DNA of 36,123 bases from Deltaproteobacteria bacterium (GCA_027858615.1 JAQICJ010000296.1:1-36123), one strand, 5' to 3'; positions 1-7,816 are shown, counted from the stretch's first letter. Notes: generated from the sequence alone by a model not told the origin. Numbers and translations: made by a program.

Positions 1-237
1 TTTCTTGGTAAAAGAAAGGCTACTTACAATATTTATATGTATTTTCCCTGACAACACTTGAATTTTAAAACTCGATACCCCAAGAAAAATAAGTAAGAGC
101 AAAGGAATTGAAACTACAACCCCAAACCGCCAGAATTCAATTCCGGATTTTTTCTTTCGATTTTGTTTCAATTTGTCCAGAAAAGATTTCCGTTTTTTCC
201 TTTTTTTTCTGGAACGGGATATTTTTTTTATATTCAT
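1..237 (-). CDS. Probable FtsI/PBP N-terminus (partial)
   Basis: An open frame starts with ATG at 237 and runs 79 codons to the left edge without a stop. The product begins with about 35 very basic residues (runs of Lys and Arg), followed by a single hydrophobic segment near residues 41-57, the layout of a type II membrane anchor. It lies directly downstream of rsmH and ftsL on the same strand, where the division transpeptidase FtsI (PBP3) normally sits in the dcw cluster. No catalytic domain is visible, so the FtsI assignment rests on topology and gene order. A 210-bp gap holding a 162-bp repeat separates it from ftsL, which is unusual in a cluster that is normally tight. Any other bitopic membrane protein remains possible. 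Confidence 0.55.
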   Translation of the reverse strand, partial: MNIKKISRSRKKRKKRKSFLDKLKQNRKKKSGIEFWRFGVVVSIPLLLLIFLGVSSFKIQVLSGKIHINIVSSLSFTKK

Positions 238-258
238 GATATTAATCTCAATTAGTTA

Positions 259-420
259 GTTCCCATCCCAGAATGGGGGTTTTTGACTGAATAAGAAATT
301 TGACTCAGATGCAAGGAGTAACTTCGCAGACATAGTTGATACTATTTCAAGAAGTTATGACAAAGCAGATGAGATAAATTTCCGTGTTCAGACGATGACC
401 TTCCTTTTTGGGATGGGAAC
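259..420 (+). mobile_element. MITE-like repeat, full-length copy 1 (162 bp)
   Basis: This non-coding block begins GTTCCCATCCCA and ends TGGGATGGGAAC, a perfect 12-bp terminal inverted repeat. The interior shares long identical blocks with the inverted copy at 8689-8850, which is also 162 bp, for example AGTAACTTCGCAGACATA and ATTTCAAGAAGTT. Flanks are TTAGTTA on the left and TAGTTAG on the right, possibly a target duplication. It sits between ftsL and the probable ftsI. It encodes no protein. Equal length, terminal repeats and dispersed copies support a small non-autonomous element. No matching transposase is in the window. Confidence 0.75.
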
Positions 421-436
421 TAGTTAGTTCCCATCC
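411..436. repeat. Perfect palindromic hairpin after ftsL
   Basis: A 12-base arm GGATGGGAACTA (411-422) is perfectly complementary to TAGTTCCCATCC (425-436) with two bases between them. One arm is the right terminal repeat of the 259-420 element; the other is an additional outward-facing terminus. A further GTTCCC/GGGAAC pair (428-433 and 443-448) lies next to it, so this spot holds several element ends. In transcripts from rsmH-ftsL the hairpin would form about 12 bases after the ftsL stop. It could act as a terminator, processing site or stabiliser. It is not followed by a clear U-tract, so I do not call it a terminator. Confidence 0.75.
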
Positions 437-447
437 TGGTTCGGGAA

Positions 448-927
448 CTAGTTATTGTAGGAGCTTTGGATTTTAATGTATTTAATCTGTTCAGGGGCAA
501 CTTCTTCCCAATTTGATTCTTTCAATTTGGCATCGATGGATTGTTTGCTTTTCAAATAAGAATATTCCAGTTCAAACATGGCCTTTTTTTTGGAAAGTCG
601 CTGCATCAGCCTGGTTTGGGCTGAGAGTTGATAACTTATTATTTTTTTTCTTGAATTTACATGGACAGAAACAAGGGCGATGAGAACACAAATTCCAATA
701 AAAACAAAAATTGAAACCAGGATCATCGGTTTGGAAAAGGTAAATTTGAAAATATTCCTTTCGCTATCATTGTTTTCCTGTTTTTCAAAAGGATCGTCTC
801 CATAAGGCCTGGTAATTTTATCATCTTTGTTATTGGATGAAATCTCCGGAGTTCCCGGTAAATTCTGATCTGAGGAAGAAGTAGCCAAATCTTTAAACTC
901 CTCGGTGCCGAACAGCTTATTGTTCAT
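448..927 (-). CDS. ftsL: FtsL-like cell division protein
   Basis: Small bitopic protein of 159 aa. It has an acidic/polar N-terminal cytoplasmic stretch (about 1-60), one transmembrane helix near residues 67-87, then a basic, heptad-like periplasmic segment. This is the FtsL/DivIC layout, a scaffold of the FtsQLB division complex. FtsL is poorly conserved, so the name rests on topology and its place right after rsmH. The ATG at 927 is chosen because GAAAGGAGG lies 9 bases upstream; it overlaps the end of rsmH by 11 bases, suggesting translational coupling. The cytoplasmic tail is longer than in E. coli FtsL. The stop codon TAG sits exactly at the edge of the repeat/palindrome cluster, so the C-terminus may have been shaped by an insertion. 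Confidence 0.7.
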   Translation of the reverse strand: MNNKLFGTEEFKDLATSSSDQNLPGTPEISSNNKDDKITRPYGDDPFEKQENNDSERNIFKFTFSKPMILVSIFVFIGICVLIALVSVHVNSRKKIISYQLSAQTRLMQRLSKKKAMFELEYSYLKSKQSIDAKLKESNWEEVAPEQIKYIKIQSSYNN

Positions 928-1972
928 TTGCTTTTTCCTCCTTTCGTTGCAAATATCTGAGTTTTGCACTGCGGGATCTGGGATTTTCTTTGATTTCAGA
1001 CTGTTCAGGTTTGATTGGCCCTTTAGTTAAATAGAGACTTTGAGGTAGTTGAGATTTGGTAAGGGGAATACCGGAGGGAATGTCATTTTCCGGATGAGCC
1101 AGTTGGGTGAAACAGTTTTTAACCAGCCTGTCTTCAAGGGAATGAAAGGTGATAGCAGCAAAAATCCCACCTGGTGCAAGAAATTCGGGTACTGTTTCCA
1201 GCAATTTTTCAATTTCAATTAATTCTTCATTTACCCAAATTCTCAGAGCTTGAAAAGTTTTTGTTGCTGCATTCAGACCAGGTTGTTTCTGTTTTTTTAC
1301 CCGTCTGACAATTTGTGCCAACTCATTGGTTGTTTTTATTTTGCCCGTTTGAAAATCATGCAGAAGGGCTTTGGCAATGCGAGCCGCTTCTTTTTCTTCG
1401 CCATATTTTTTCAGAATGAATTTCAATTCCTGATAATCAACAGATTTAAATTTATCGGCCAGAGTAAGTTTTTGTTTTTGATCCATGCGCATATCCAGAG
1501 GACCATCTTTGGAAAAACTGAATCCTCGGTGTGCTGTATCAAGTTGGTGGGAAGATACTCCGAAATCAGCGAGAACAAAATAGACTTCACCCAGGGACAA
1601 TTGGTTCATGATTTGTCGAAATTTTGAAAAAGGAGAATGAATAAAATGACTGGGGCAGGGCCAGTTACGGTTTTTATTCCAGGCGATGGCATCAAGATCA
1701 CGATCTATGCCGATGATTAACGATGGCTTGTTTGCGTTTTCAACTAACAGTTCAAGGTGACCACCTCCGCCGAGGGTACAATCTACAATAGTTCCCCCTG
1801 GGGGGATTTTGTCGGCAATTTTCATGATTTGTGAGGTGAGAACCGGATTATGTTTGAATTTCAAAATTTCCTCCGACCCAAGATTACCCTCAAAATTCAA
1901 TGGGGGCAAATTTTTGCGAAAATTCCCATTTAAGCAAATTTCTAATTGAGAAAGCATTTTTCGGAGATACAA
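917..1972 (-). CDS. rsmH: 16S rRNA m4C1402 methyltransferase RsmH
   Basis: RsmH (MraW) is an S-adenosylmethionine-dependent enzyme that methylates N4 of C1402 in the 16S rRNA decoding centre. The 351-aa product shows the SAM motif VDCTLGGGGH (residues 63-72) and the family blocks ADFGVSSHQLD, RGFSF..DGPLDMRMD, FQALRIWVNEEL, ITFHSLEDR and NPRSRSAKLR near the C-terminus. Length is slightly above the usual 310-320 because about 40 residues precede the conserved HNPVL motif. The start at 1972 is TTG with a weak AAGG upstream; ATG at 1957 is the alternative. It heads the ftsL/ftsI cluster; the usual preceding mraZ is absent and a divergent transporter gene lies 50 bp away. Confidence 0.95.
   Translation of the reverse strand: MYLRKMLSQLEICLNGNFRKNLPPLNFEGNLGSEEILKFKHNPVLTSQIMKIADKIPPGGTIVDCTLGGGGHLELLVENANKPSLIIGIDRDLDAIAWNKNRNWPCPSHFIHSPFSKFRQIMNQLSLGEVYFVLADFGVSSHQLDTAHRGFSFSKDGPLDMRMDQKQKLTLADKFKSVDYQELKFILKKYGEEKEAARIAKALLHDFQTGKIKTTNELAQIVRRVKKQKQPGLNAATKTFQALRIWVNEELIEIEKLLETVPEFLAPGGIFAAITFHSLEDRLVKNCFTQLAHPENDIPSGIPLTKSQLPQSLYLTKGPIKPEQSEIKENPRSRSAKLRYLQRKEEKANEQ
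937..942 (-). promoter_or_regulatory. Ribosome binding site of ftsL
   Basis: AGGAGG on the minus strand (within GAAAGGAGG, 937-945) lies 9 bases upstream of the ATG at 927, inside the last codons of rsmH. It fixes the ftsL start downstream of an earlier in-frame start at 969 and supports coupling to rsmH. Confidence 0.75.
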
Positions 1973-2022
1973 AATACCTTATGGATCCTGAATTGGGGAA
2001 ATACAATTTTTGCTGAGGGATA

Positions 2023-2940
2023 TTGTTGGATTTCAATAAAACGATTGCAAAAAAAATAATTGTGGTTAAATTTTTCTTCATGTCAATCGGTGTTCTTTAC
2101 ATGATTATTTCGTCCTTCATATTCAGCATTGCTTACACTTTTATCAAACAGGCTTCCATTGCAGTTGGATTTTGGCAGACGGTGATGTTTCGCTCTCTGA
2201 TTGGACTGGTTTTTGTCATTGCCTATATGAAATTTAAAAATGACAGACTCATCAAAAATAAGGACAATTGGAAACTTCTGTTTTTGAGGGGGTTTTTGGG
2301 AGCAAGTGCCATGATTTTGTATTTCTATGCTCTTAAAAATACAACTTTGGCCAGTGCTACCTCCTTGCATTTTACCCATCCTCTGTTTACAACAATTCTT
2401 GCCATCTGGCTTTTAGGTGAGGAATATAATTTACATAAAATAGGTTTGGTGATATTGGCTCTGGTTGGTGTTCTCATGATTTTCAGACCAGGGCAAGGTG
2501 TATTATCTCTTGGTTCTCTTGCCGCTCTTGTTTCCGGTTTTCTGGCTTCAAGTGCTTATATGACCATCAGAAAAATAGCCAAGAAGGAACACCCTTTGGT
2601 GATAATGGGTTCATTGGCGGCAGTGGCCATTGTTTTTTCTTTACCCGGAACAATAATGTATTGGGAACAACCTTCTTCATATATCTGGTTTGCTTTATTG
2701 ATGGCAGGTGTTTTGACTACTCTGGCTCAATTTTTCATGACTCTGGCCTACACCAGCGAGTCAGCCTCCTATGTAGCCGCTTTTTCATTCATAACCATAT
2801 TCTGGTCCATGCTGCTGGGAAGAATAGTTTTTGGAGAACTTCCTTCTTTTATGGAAACTTTCGGAATTATTCTGATTTTCTCATCCATGGTTACTCTGGT
2901 TGTGTTAAGAAATCGCAGAAAAAAACATTTACCGGTGTAA
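2023..2940 (+). CDS. DMT superfamily (EamA) transporter
   Basis: Inner-membrane protein of about 305 aa with ten predicted hydrophobic helices arranged as two EamA repeats. The end of the first half (TLASATSLHFTHPLFTTILAIWLLGEE) and the second (SASYVAAFSFITIFWSMLLGRIVFGE) show the conserved family pattern with an acidic residue after the helix. These transporters export small metabolites or amino acids; the substrate cannot be read from sequence. Start codons at 2023 and 2026 are both TTG, with GAGGGA at 2014-2019; ATG at 2080 lacks a ribosome binding site. Transcribed divergently from rsmH and followed 47 bases later by lepB, probably as one transcript. Confidence 0.85.
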   Translation: MLDFNKTIAKKIIVVKFFFMSIGVLYMIISSFIFSIAYTFIKQASIAVGFWQTVMFRSLIGLVFVIAYMKFKNDRLIKNKDNWKLLFLRGFLGASAMILYFYALKNTTLASATSLHFTHPLFTTILAIWLLGEEYNLHKIGLVILALVGVLMIFRPGQGVLSLGSLAALVSGFLASSAYMTIRKIAKKEHPLVIMGSLAAVAIVFSLPGTIMYWEQPSSYIWFALLMAGVLTTLAQFFMTLAYTSESASYVAAFSFITIFWSMLLGRIVFGELPSFMETFGIILIFSSMVTLVVLRNRRKKHLPV

Positions 2941-2987
2941 GCAACTTTATTGGTTCCACTTCAAAACTTGTGTGTTAGAGGTTTAAT

Positions 2988-4076
2988 TTGTCAAAAAAAA
3001 GAAAACATCCGGGAAAACCGGAAACAAACAAAAATAAATTTTTCCAATGGTTGAAAAAAAGAAAAATTAAAAAAAGGGGTAAAGGTGCTGCCTCTGAATT
3101 GAAATATATTCAAAAATCCTGGTTCGCCGACAATCGCAACGGCTGGTTGAAATTAAAGAAAAAATTGTATTTTCCTGATAGATATAAAAGTGATATTTCT
3201 CAGCAAAACAACAGTAAAATAACTGATTTGCTGGAGCGTTGGAAAATTTCTCTGAAAAAAAATGAAAATATAGAACCAATTGTTGAAGAAATGGAAAAAT
3301 TTCTTAACCAGCAGGTTAAACAATACAAGAGAAATATTGTCTGGAGTTATATCAAGTCGTTTTTAATTGCAGCCTCCATTGCTTTATTTTTAAGGGCTTT
3401 TGTTTTTGAGCCTTTCAGAATTCCTTCAGGATCAATGATTCCAACTTTGCAAGTCGGGGATCATATTTACGTAAACAAATTTATTTACGGGTTGAGAATT
3501 CCTTTTACAGATTCTCCACCTCGCCATTTTGCCAACTGGTCTCTGCCTGCAAGAGGAGATATAATAGTTTTTATTGAACCTCTCAATAATTCTGAAGACT
3601 GGATAAAGAGAGTCGTCGGTCTTCCCGGAGATCATATTCGTTTTGATTATCAGAAACGCCAAATCTATTTGAAGCCAGGAGGCAAGGGAGATTGGATAAA
3701 CGTAAAAAGGGAAAAACTGAAACAAGAATGTAATTATATGGATAAGAATGAAAAATCAGGTGAAAACTGGCATCCGGGCAGACCTTGCGATATTTACACT
3801 GAAACACTGGGAGAACATAAATATCAAATAATTTATGAGCAGCAGCCACGTTACAATCCCCACCTGTTGCGGGAAAAGTGGATCGTCTCCAAAGATTGTG
3901 TGTTTGTAATGGGAGACAATCGGGACAATAGTGAGGACAGCAGATTTTTATCCCTCGACGGTGAGGCGGCTCCTTGCATACCTCTCAACAACATCAAAGG
4001 GAGAGCCGAATTTATCTGGTATTCCCCCGGTCCCAAGGGGCAGCGTTGGGAAAGAATTTTTAACAGGATCAAATAA
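2988..4076 (+). CDS. lepB: Type I signal peptidase
   Basis: Membrane-bound serine protease that removes signal peptides from exported proteins. The catalytic Ser is in IPSGSMIPTL (Ser149), the general-base Lys in WIKRVVGLPGD (Lys207), and the C-terminal box GDNRDNSEDSR is intact. One transmembrane helix lies at about residues 117-139. An unusually long, highly basic N-terminal region of about 115 residues precedes it. The TTG start has AGAGG six bases upstream. It follows the DMT transporter closely. It would process the many exported proteins encoded in this window, except lipoproteins, which need Lsp. The N-terminal extension is not a domain I recognise. Confidence 0.93.
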   Translation: MSKKRKHPGKPETNKNKFFQWLKKRKIKKRGKGAASELKYIQKSWFADNRNGWLKLKKKLYFPDRYKSDISQQNNSKITDLLERWKISLKKNENIEPIVEEMEKFLNQQVKQYKRNIVWSYIKSFLIAASIALFLRAFVFEPFRIPSGSMIPTLQVGDHIYVNKFIYGLRIPFTDSPPRHFANWSLPARGDIIVFIEPLNNSEDWIKRVVGLPGDHIRFDYQKRQIYLKPGGKGDWINVKREKLKQECNYMDKNEKSGENWHPGRPCDIYTETLGEHKYQIIYEQQPRYNPHLLREKWIVSKDCVFVMGDNRDNSEDSRFLSLDGEAAPCIPLNNIKGRAEFIWYSPGPKGQRWERIFNRIK

Positions 4077-4246
4077 CCCCCATTCACTTAGGAAACTACC
4101 GATTCTTTTTTTCCTTTAACATACACTTGGCTGATTCTATTGAGTATGTATTTTTACTTTTGAAATTAGGGGTATTTATGATATCAAAATATCTGTTGAA
4201 AAATTCCTGTTCGGGTTAAGATCATTTTTATTTTTCAGATAGATAT

Positions 4247-4269
4247 TGACGATACATTTGGTTTCGTCA
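4247..4269. repeat. Short inverted repeat upstream of DUF2007 gene
   Basis: TGACGA (4247-4252) and TCGTCA (4264-4269) form a 6-bp inverted repeat with an 11-base spacer, in the 280-bp gap between lepB and the next gene. This could be an operator or a small hairpin. There is no further support; chance occurrence is possible. Confidence 0.25.
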
Positions 4270-4307
4270 TTTGCAACAAATCTGATTTTTGGAGAAATAC
4301 CAATTCG

Positions 4308-4337
4308 ATCCTCCATATTTGTCCGGAGGATTTTTTT
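4308..4337 (+). terminator. Intrinsic terminator-like hairpin (possible leader attenuator)
   Basis: ATCCTCC (4308-4314) pairs with GGAGGAT (4325-4331) around a 10-base loop and is followed by six T. It has the form of a Rho-independent terminator but ends only 19 bases before the start codon at 4357 and about 230 bases after the lepB stop. It may end lepB transcription late, or attenuate the following operon. The right arm also contains GGAGGA, a Shine-Dalgarno-like sequence that the hairpin would hide. Confidence 0.5.
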
Positions 4338-4356
4338 GAAAGGATATGAATAAAAC

Positions 4357-4695
4357 ATGACAACTTACGAAAATTGCTCAGAAGATACCGATTTAACTTC
4401 AGTTGCTATTCTCGACTCTATTTTTGAGATGGAGCAGGTAGTAGTTATTCTTGATAAAGAAGGGATACCTTGGCAGGTTATAGAGCATGATGATATATTG
4501 ATGAAGAATTTTTCAAACAATATAGGTCATTCTACCTTGCTGGTTGAGGTGGGCAAAGAAGAGAAAGCCATTGCCTTTCTCAAAAAGTTCAGGGATGAAA
4601 ATCTCAAAGGGCATGAATGCAGTGAATGTGAATTATGGTTGGGTCCTAATATTGATACCTGCCCAGGTTGTGGAACAGAGCAGGAAACTGAATAA
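4357..4695 (+). CDS. DUF2007-like protein with C-terminal zinc ribbon
   Basis: 112-aa soluble protein. Residues about 20-80 (IFEMEQVVVILDKEGIPWQV, then a strand-rich stretch and a helix AIAFLKKF) resemble the small DUF2007 putative signal-transducing domain. The C-terminus has two CxxC pairs, Cys88/Cys91 and Cys102/Cys105, spaced like a zinc ribbon. The function of this family is not known. It starts 21 bases upstream of the acyl-CoA ligase gene, so the two are probably co-transcribed. The preceding hairpin at 4308-4337 may regulate it. The domain assignment is by pattern and is moderate; the Cys pairs are clear. Confidence 0.65.
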   Translation: MTTYENCSEDTDLTSVAILDSIFEMEQVVVILDKEGIPWQVIEHDDILMKNFSNNIGHSTLLVEVGKEEKAIAFLKKFRDENLKGHECSECELWLGPNIDTCPGCGTEQETE

Positions 4696-4716
4696 AAAAA
4701 AGAATAGAGGAACATA

Positions 4717-6489
4717 ATGGAAAAATTCAGCGTAGCACCGGACAAACCCTGGTTTAAGCCTGAGAGCGGTTGGGAAGACAAAATACCGACAAATCTTGAA
4801 TTTCCGGTTAAAACTGTAGACCGCCTGGTTGAAGATGCGGCTCAACGTTGGCCTGACAAGCTGGCAGCGAGGTTTTTGGGAGAGGATATGACTTATGGCG
4901 AATATAACCAAAGAGTCAATAAATTCGCTTCATCTCTGGCTCAACTGGGATTAAAAAAAGGTGAAACAGTTGCGATTTTGTTGCCCAATTCATTTCAGTT
5001 TATGATTGCCTACAATGCTGTATTGCGTGCAGGAGGCATTGTTTCTGCCATCAATCCTACTTACAAACCTCTGGAAATCAAACATCAGATGGAAATTGTC
5101 AATGCCAGTTATCTTATTTATCTGGATGTGCTTTATGAAGACAAGATAAAACCAATTCGCAAAGATCTGAATCTTAAATTCATTATTGGTTCCAATATAG
5201 GTGATTTTTTACCCTGGTTTAAAAGAAAACTGGGTGCTTTTCTAAAAAAATTGCCGGTTGCCAAACTTCCTCCCGAATCCATGCAGTTTATGGAATTGCT
5301 GAAAACAAACAAGGAGCCTCCTTTGGTCAGGATTGATCCCCGCAAGGATTCGGCTGTTTATATCATGACAGGGGGCACTACAGGTATCCCCAAAGCGGCT
5401 ATTCTTTCCCATTTCAATCTGTACAGCAACGCCATGCAGATACAAGCCTGGTTTTTTAAATCACAGCCGGGAATAGGAAATCTAGGTATTCTTCCCTTTT
5501 TTCATGCTTTCGGCATGACTACAATTTTAAATTTAACTCCCCTTTTCGGGGGATATATTCATCTTTTTCCCAAACCTCCCAAGACTCCAGAGCTGCTTAA
5601 AGTTATCCAGAATGAATCTCCCAAAGAGGGCTTTATTTTCGTCGGTGCCGAGGTTCTTTTTCAGAGGATAGCCGACTTTGAAGATCTGGATAATTATGAT
5701 ATTGAGGGCAAGCTTTTTCTTAATGTAAGTGGGGCGGGGCCTTTGCATAAAGATATCCAGGAAAGATACGAAGAAAAAACAAATGCTCCCCTGGTTGAAG
5801 GTTATGGTCTCACTGAGGCTGGTCCTGTGGTTACTGTCAATCCACTGTGGTGTGATGAAGAACAGAGACGCTCAGGAAGTATCGGTCTGCCTCTTCCTGG
5901 AACTGAGATAAAGATTGTTCATAAAACTGATTACACTAAAGAACTGGAACTAACCGATGATCCTGAAGACAGGGAAAATGTTGGAGAGTTGGCGGTTTCT
6001 GGTCCTCAAGTCATGTTGGGTTATTTGAATAATGAACAGGAAACCAATGCTCATATTTTTGAAAAAGACGGCAAGCGCTGGTTGCTTACCGGTGATATAG
6101 GCTATATGAATCATCAGGGACAGGTAACCATTCTGGATCGAAAAAAAGAGTTGATTAAGTACAAAGGCTATTCAGTTTTTCCCAAGGATGTGGAAAATCT
6201 TATAGGTCGACATGAAGCAGTCAATGAAATAGCGGTTGCCGGTCTCCCTGACGAAGATACCACCGAGTTAATCAAAGCCTGGATAGTTCTCGAGAAAGAA
6301 TTTGAAGGCAAAATATCCGAAGAAGATATCATTTCCTGGTGCAAAGATAATATTACCCATTATAAAGTACCTGCTCATATTGAGCTTATCGATGAAATTC
6401 CAAAAAATCTGGTTGGAAAAGTTTTGAGAAGAGTTCTGCGCGAAAATGATCCAATCTGGAAGAACTATTTCCTGGAACATGAAAAATAA
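4717..6489 (+). CDS. Long-chain fatty acid-CoA ligase (AMP-forming)
   Basis: ANL superfamily adenylating enzyme, 590 aa, full length. It activates a carboxylic acid with ATP and joins it to CoA. Visible motifs are the P-loop MTGGTTGIPKAAILSH (about residues 217-232), VEGYGLTEAGPVV (about 360-372), LLTGDIGYMN (about 456-465), the hinge motif DRKKELIKYKGYSVFPKDVE, and the C-terminal catalytic Lys in NLVGKVLRR. The combination fits FadD-like acyl-CoA synthetases; chain length preference is not readable. No membrane segment. AGAGG lies 6 bases before the ATG. The end overlaps the dihydroorotase start. Its pairing with pyrC has no obvious metabolic logic. Confidence 0.88.
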   Translation: MEKFSVAPDKPWFKPESGWEDKIPTNLEFPVKTVDRLVEDAAQRWPDKLAARFLGEDMTYGEYNQRVNKFASSLAQLGLKKGETVAILLPNSFQFMIAYNAVLRAGGIVSAINPTYKPLEIKHQMEIVNASYLIYLDVLYEDKIKPIRKDLNLKFIIGSNIGDFLPWFKRKLGAFLKKLPVAKLPPESMQFMELLKTNKEPPLVRIDPRKDSAVYIMTGGTTGIPKAAILSHFNLYSNAMQIQAWFFKSQPGIGNLGILPFFHAFGMTTILNLTPLFGGYIHLFPKPPKTPELLKVIQNESPKEGFIFVGAEVLFQRIADFEDLDNYDIEGKLFLNVSGAGPLHKDIQERYEEKTNAPLVEGYGLTEAGPVVTVNPLWCDEEQRRSGSIGLPLPGTEIKIVHKTDYTKELELTDDPEDRENVGELAVSGPQVMLGYLNNEQETNAHIFEKDGKRWLLTGDIGYMNHQGQVTILDRKKELIKYKGYSVFPKDVENLIGRHEAVNEIAVAGLPDEDTTELIKAWIVLEKEFEGKISEEDIISWCKDNITHYKVPAHIELIDEIPKNLVGKVLRRVLRENDPIWKNYFLEHEK

Positions 6490-7816
6490 TCACTTATATT
6501 TTCCAAAAAAAAACAAAAACAAGGGTAATCTGGTTATTTACGGCGGTAGAATTATAAATCCTGCTGTCAATTTGGATTTGGAACCAGGTTTGGTGGAAAT
6601 CAAAGATGGAATTATTACCAGGGTTGAAGCTTTTTATGGTGACTGCAGACCGGTTTTCTCCGGTCAAATTATCGATGCCTCCGGTTTGATAATCATGCCG
6701 GGATTGATCGATTTGCATGTTCATTTGCGAGAACCTGGCAACCCGGAAAAGGAAACGGTTGCTTGTGGAACTCGAGCAGCTGCAGTTGGAGGATTTACCA
6801 CTATCTGTTCCATGCCCAATACCGTGCCTGTTCCTGATCGAGTAGAACATCTGCAGTTAATCAGGAACCTTTATGAAAAAGAAGCCTGTATCAGAGTTGT
6901 GCCAGTTGCTTCGGGTTCACTGGGAAGAAAAGGGAAAAAGCTGGTTGATCTTGAAGCTTTGCGTACTGAGGGAGTGAAGGTTTTTTCCGATGACGGAGAT
7001 CCTTTTGCAGATTTGAATTTGCTCTTCGGTCTCCTTGAATATTCTGCCAGAACCGGAATTATTGTCTCAGATCATTGCGAGACCCCTTTTCTTGCCAAAA
7101 AAGGAGCAGTGAACCAGGAATTGGCAAAACTCAATCCGAATCTCAGTGGCCAAGGTGCTATTTCAGAAGTACTGCAACTGGCCAGAGGAGCAACACTATG
7201 TGAGTTAACCGGAGGCCGTTATCATGCTCAACACCTGTCAAGTGCTGATTCTGTGGATATATTGCGCTGGGCTCAAAATAAAAACCTGCCTTTGACAGGA
7301 GAGGTAACTGTTCATCATCTTCTTCTCAACCAGGAAAGTATCGCCGAACAGGGAACTTTGGCAAAATGTGCTCCCCCTCTGCGGACAGAAGAAGACAGAA
7401 AGGCACTGGTTGCAGCAGTTAATCAAGGACTGGTGTCTGCCATCGTCACCGATCACGCCCCTCATACTTTAAAGGAAAAGTCATTGCCCCTGAATGAAGC
7501 TCCCTTTGGAATTGCAGGTTTGGAAACTGCTTTTCCCCTTGTTTTTTCTTTGGTTGAAAAAGGAGAGTTCTCTTTGCAGAGGATGATTGAGTTGTTTACT
7601 TCAGCTCCTGCCAATGTTTATGGTTTTCAGCATATTGGTGATCTAAGCCCCGGCAAATCAGGAGATGTTGCTATTTGTGACCCCGAGAGTGAATTTGAAA
7701 TTTCAGCAGATTTTTATTCCCGAGGGAAAAACAGTCCTTTTGCAGGCCGAAAAGCCAAGGGAAAGATTAAATACACAATTTGTGAGGGAAACATTGTCTA
7801 CTCCAATCCGCAATAA
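6479..7816 (+). CDS. pyrC: Dihydroorotase (class I)
   Basis: Zinc amidohydrolase of pyrimidine synthesis that interconverts N-carbamoyl-aspartate and dihydroorotate. It shows DLHVHLREPG (His80, His82 metal ligands), KVFSDDGDPF (Asp171/172 in the bridging position of class I enzymes), SDHCE (His199), QHLSS (His252) and TDHAPH (Asp325). APFGIAGLETAFPL near the C-terminus is also typical. Length 445 aa fits class I. I place the start at ATG 6479, overlapping the upstream stop by 11 bases; ATG at 6446 is an alternative that adds 11 residues. No aspartate carbamoyltransferase gene is adjacent. The 3-prime end overlaps the next gene by 23 bases. Confidence 0.92.
   Translation: MKNNHLYFPKKNKNKGNLVIYGGRIINPAVNLDLEPGLVEIKDGIITRVEAFYGDCRPVFSGQIIDASGLIIMPGLIDLHVHLREPGNPEKETVACGTRAAAVGGFTTICSMPNTVPVPDRVEHLQLIRNLYEKEACIRVVPVASGSLGRKGKKLVDLEALRTEGVKVFSDDGDPFADLNLLFGLLEYSARTGIIVSDHCETPFLAKKGAVNQELAKLNPNLSGQGAISEVLQLARGATLCELTGGRYHAQHLSSADSVDILRWAQNKNLPLTGEVTVHHLLLNQESIAEQGTLAKCAPPLRTEEDRKALVAAVNQGLVSAIVTDHAPHTLKEKSLPLNEAPFGIAGLETAFPLVFSLVEKGEFSLQRMIELFTSAPANVYGFQHIGDLSPGKSGDVAICDPESEFEISADFYSRGKNSPFAGRKAKGKIKYTICEGNIVYSNPQ

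Noticed and set aside
259-420. CRISPR array from the GTTCCC repeats
   Set aside because: Copies are dispersed over 23 kb, in both orientations, with no regular spacers and no cas genes.
1250-1627. Open frame of 125 codons on the plus strand
   Set aside because: It lies entirely within rsmH on the opposite strand, has no family signal and is Phe/Cys-rich from antisense reading of Lys/Glu codons.
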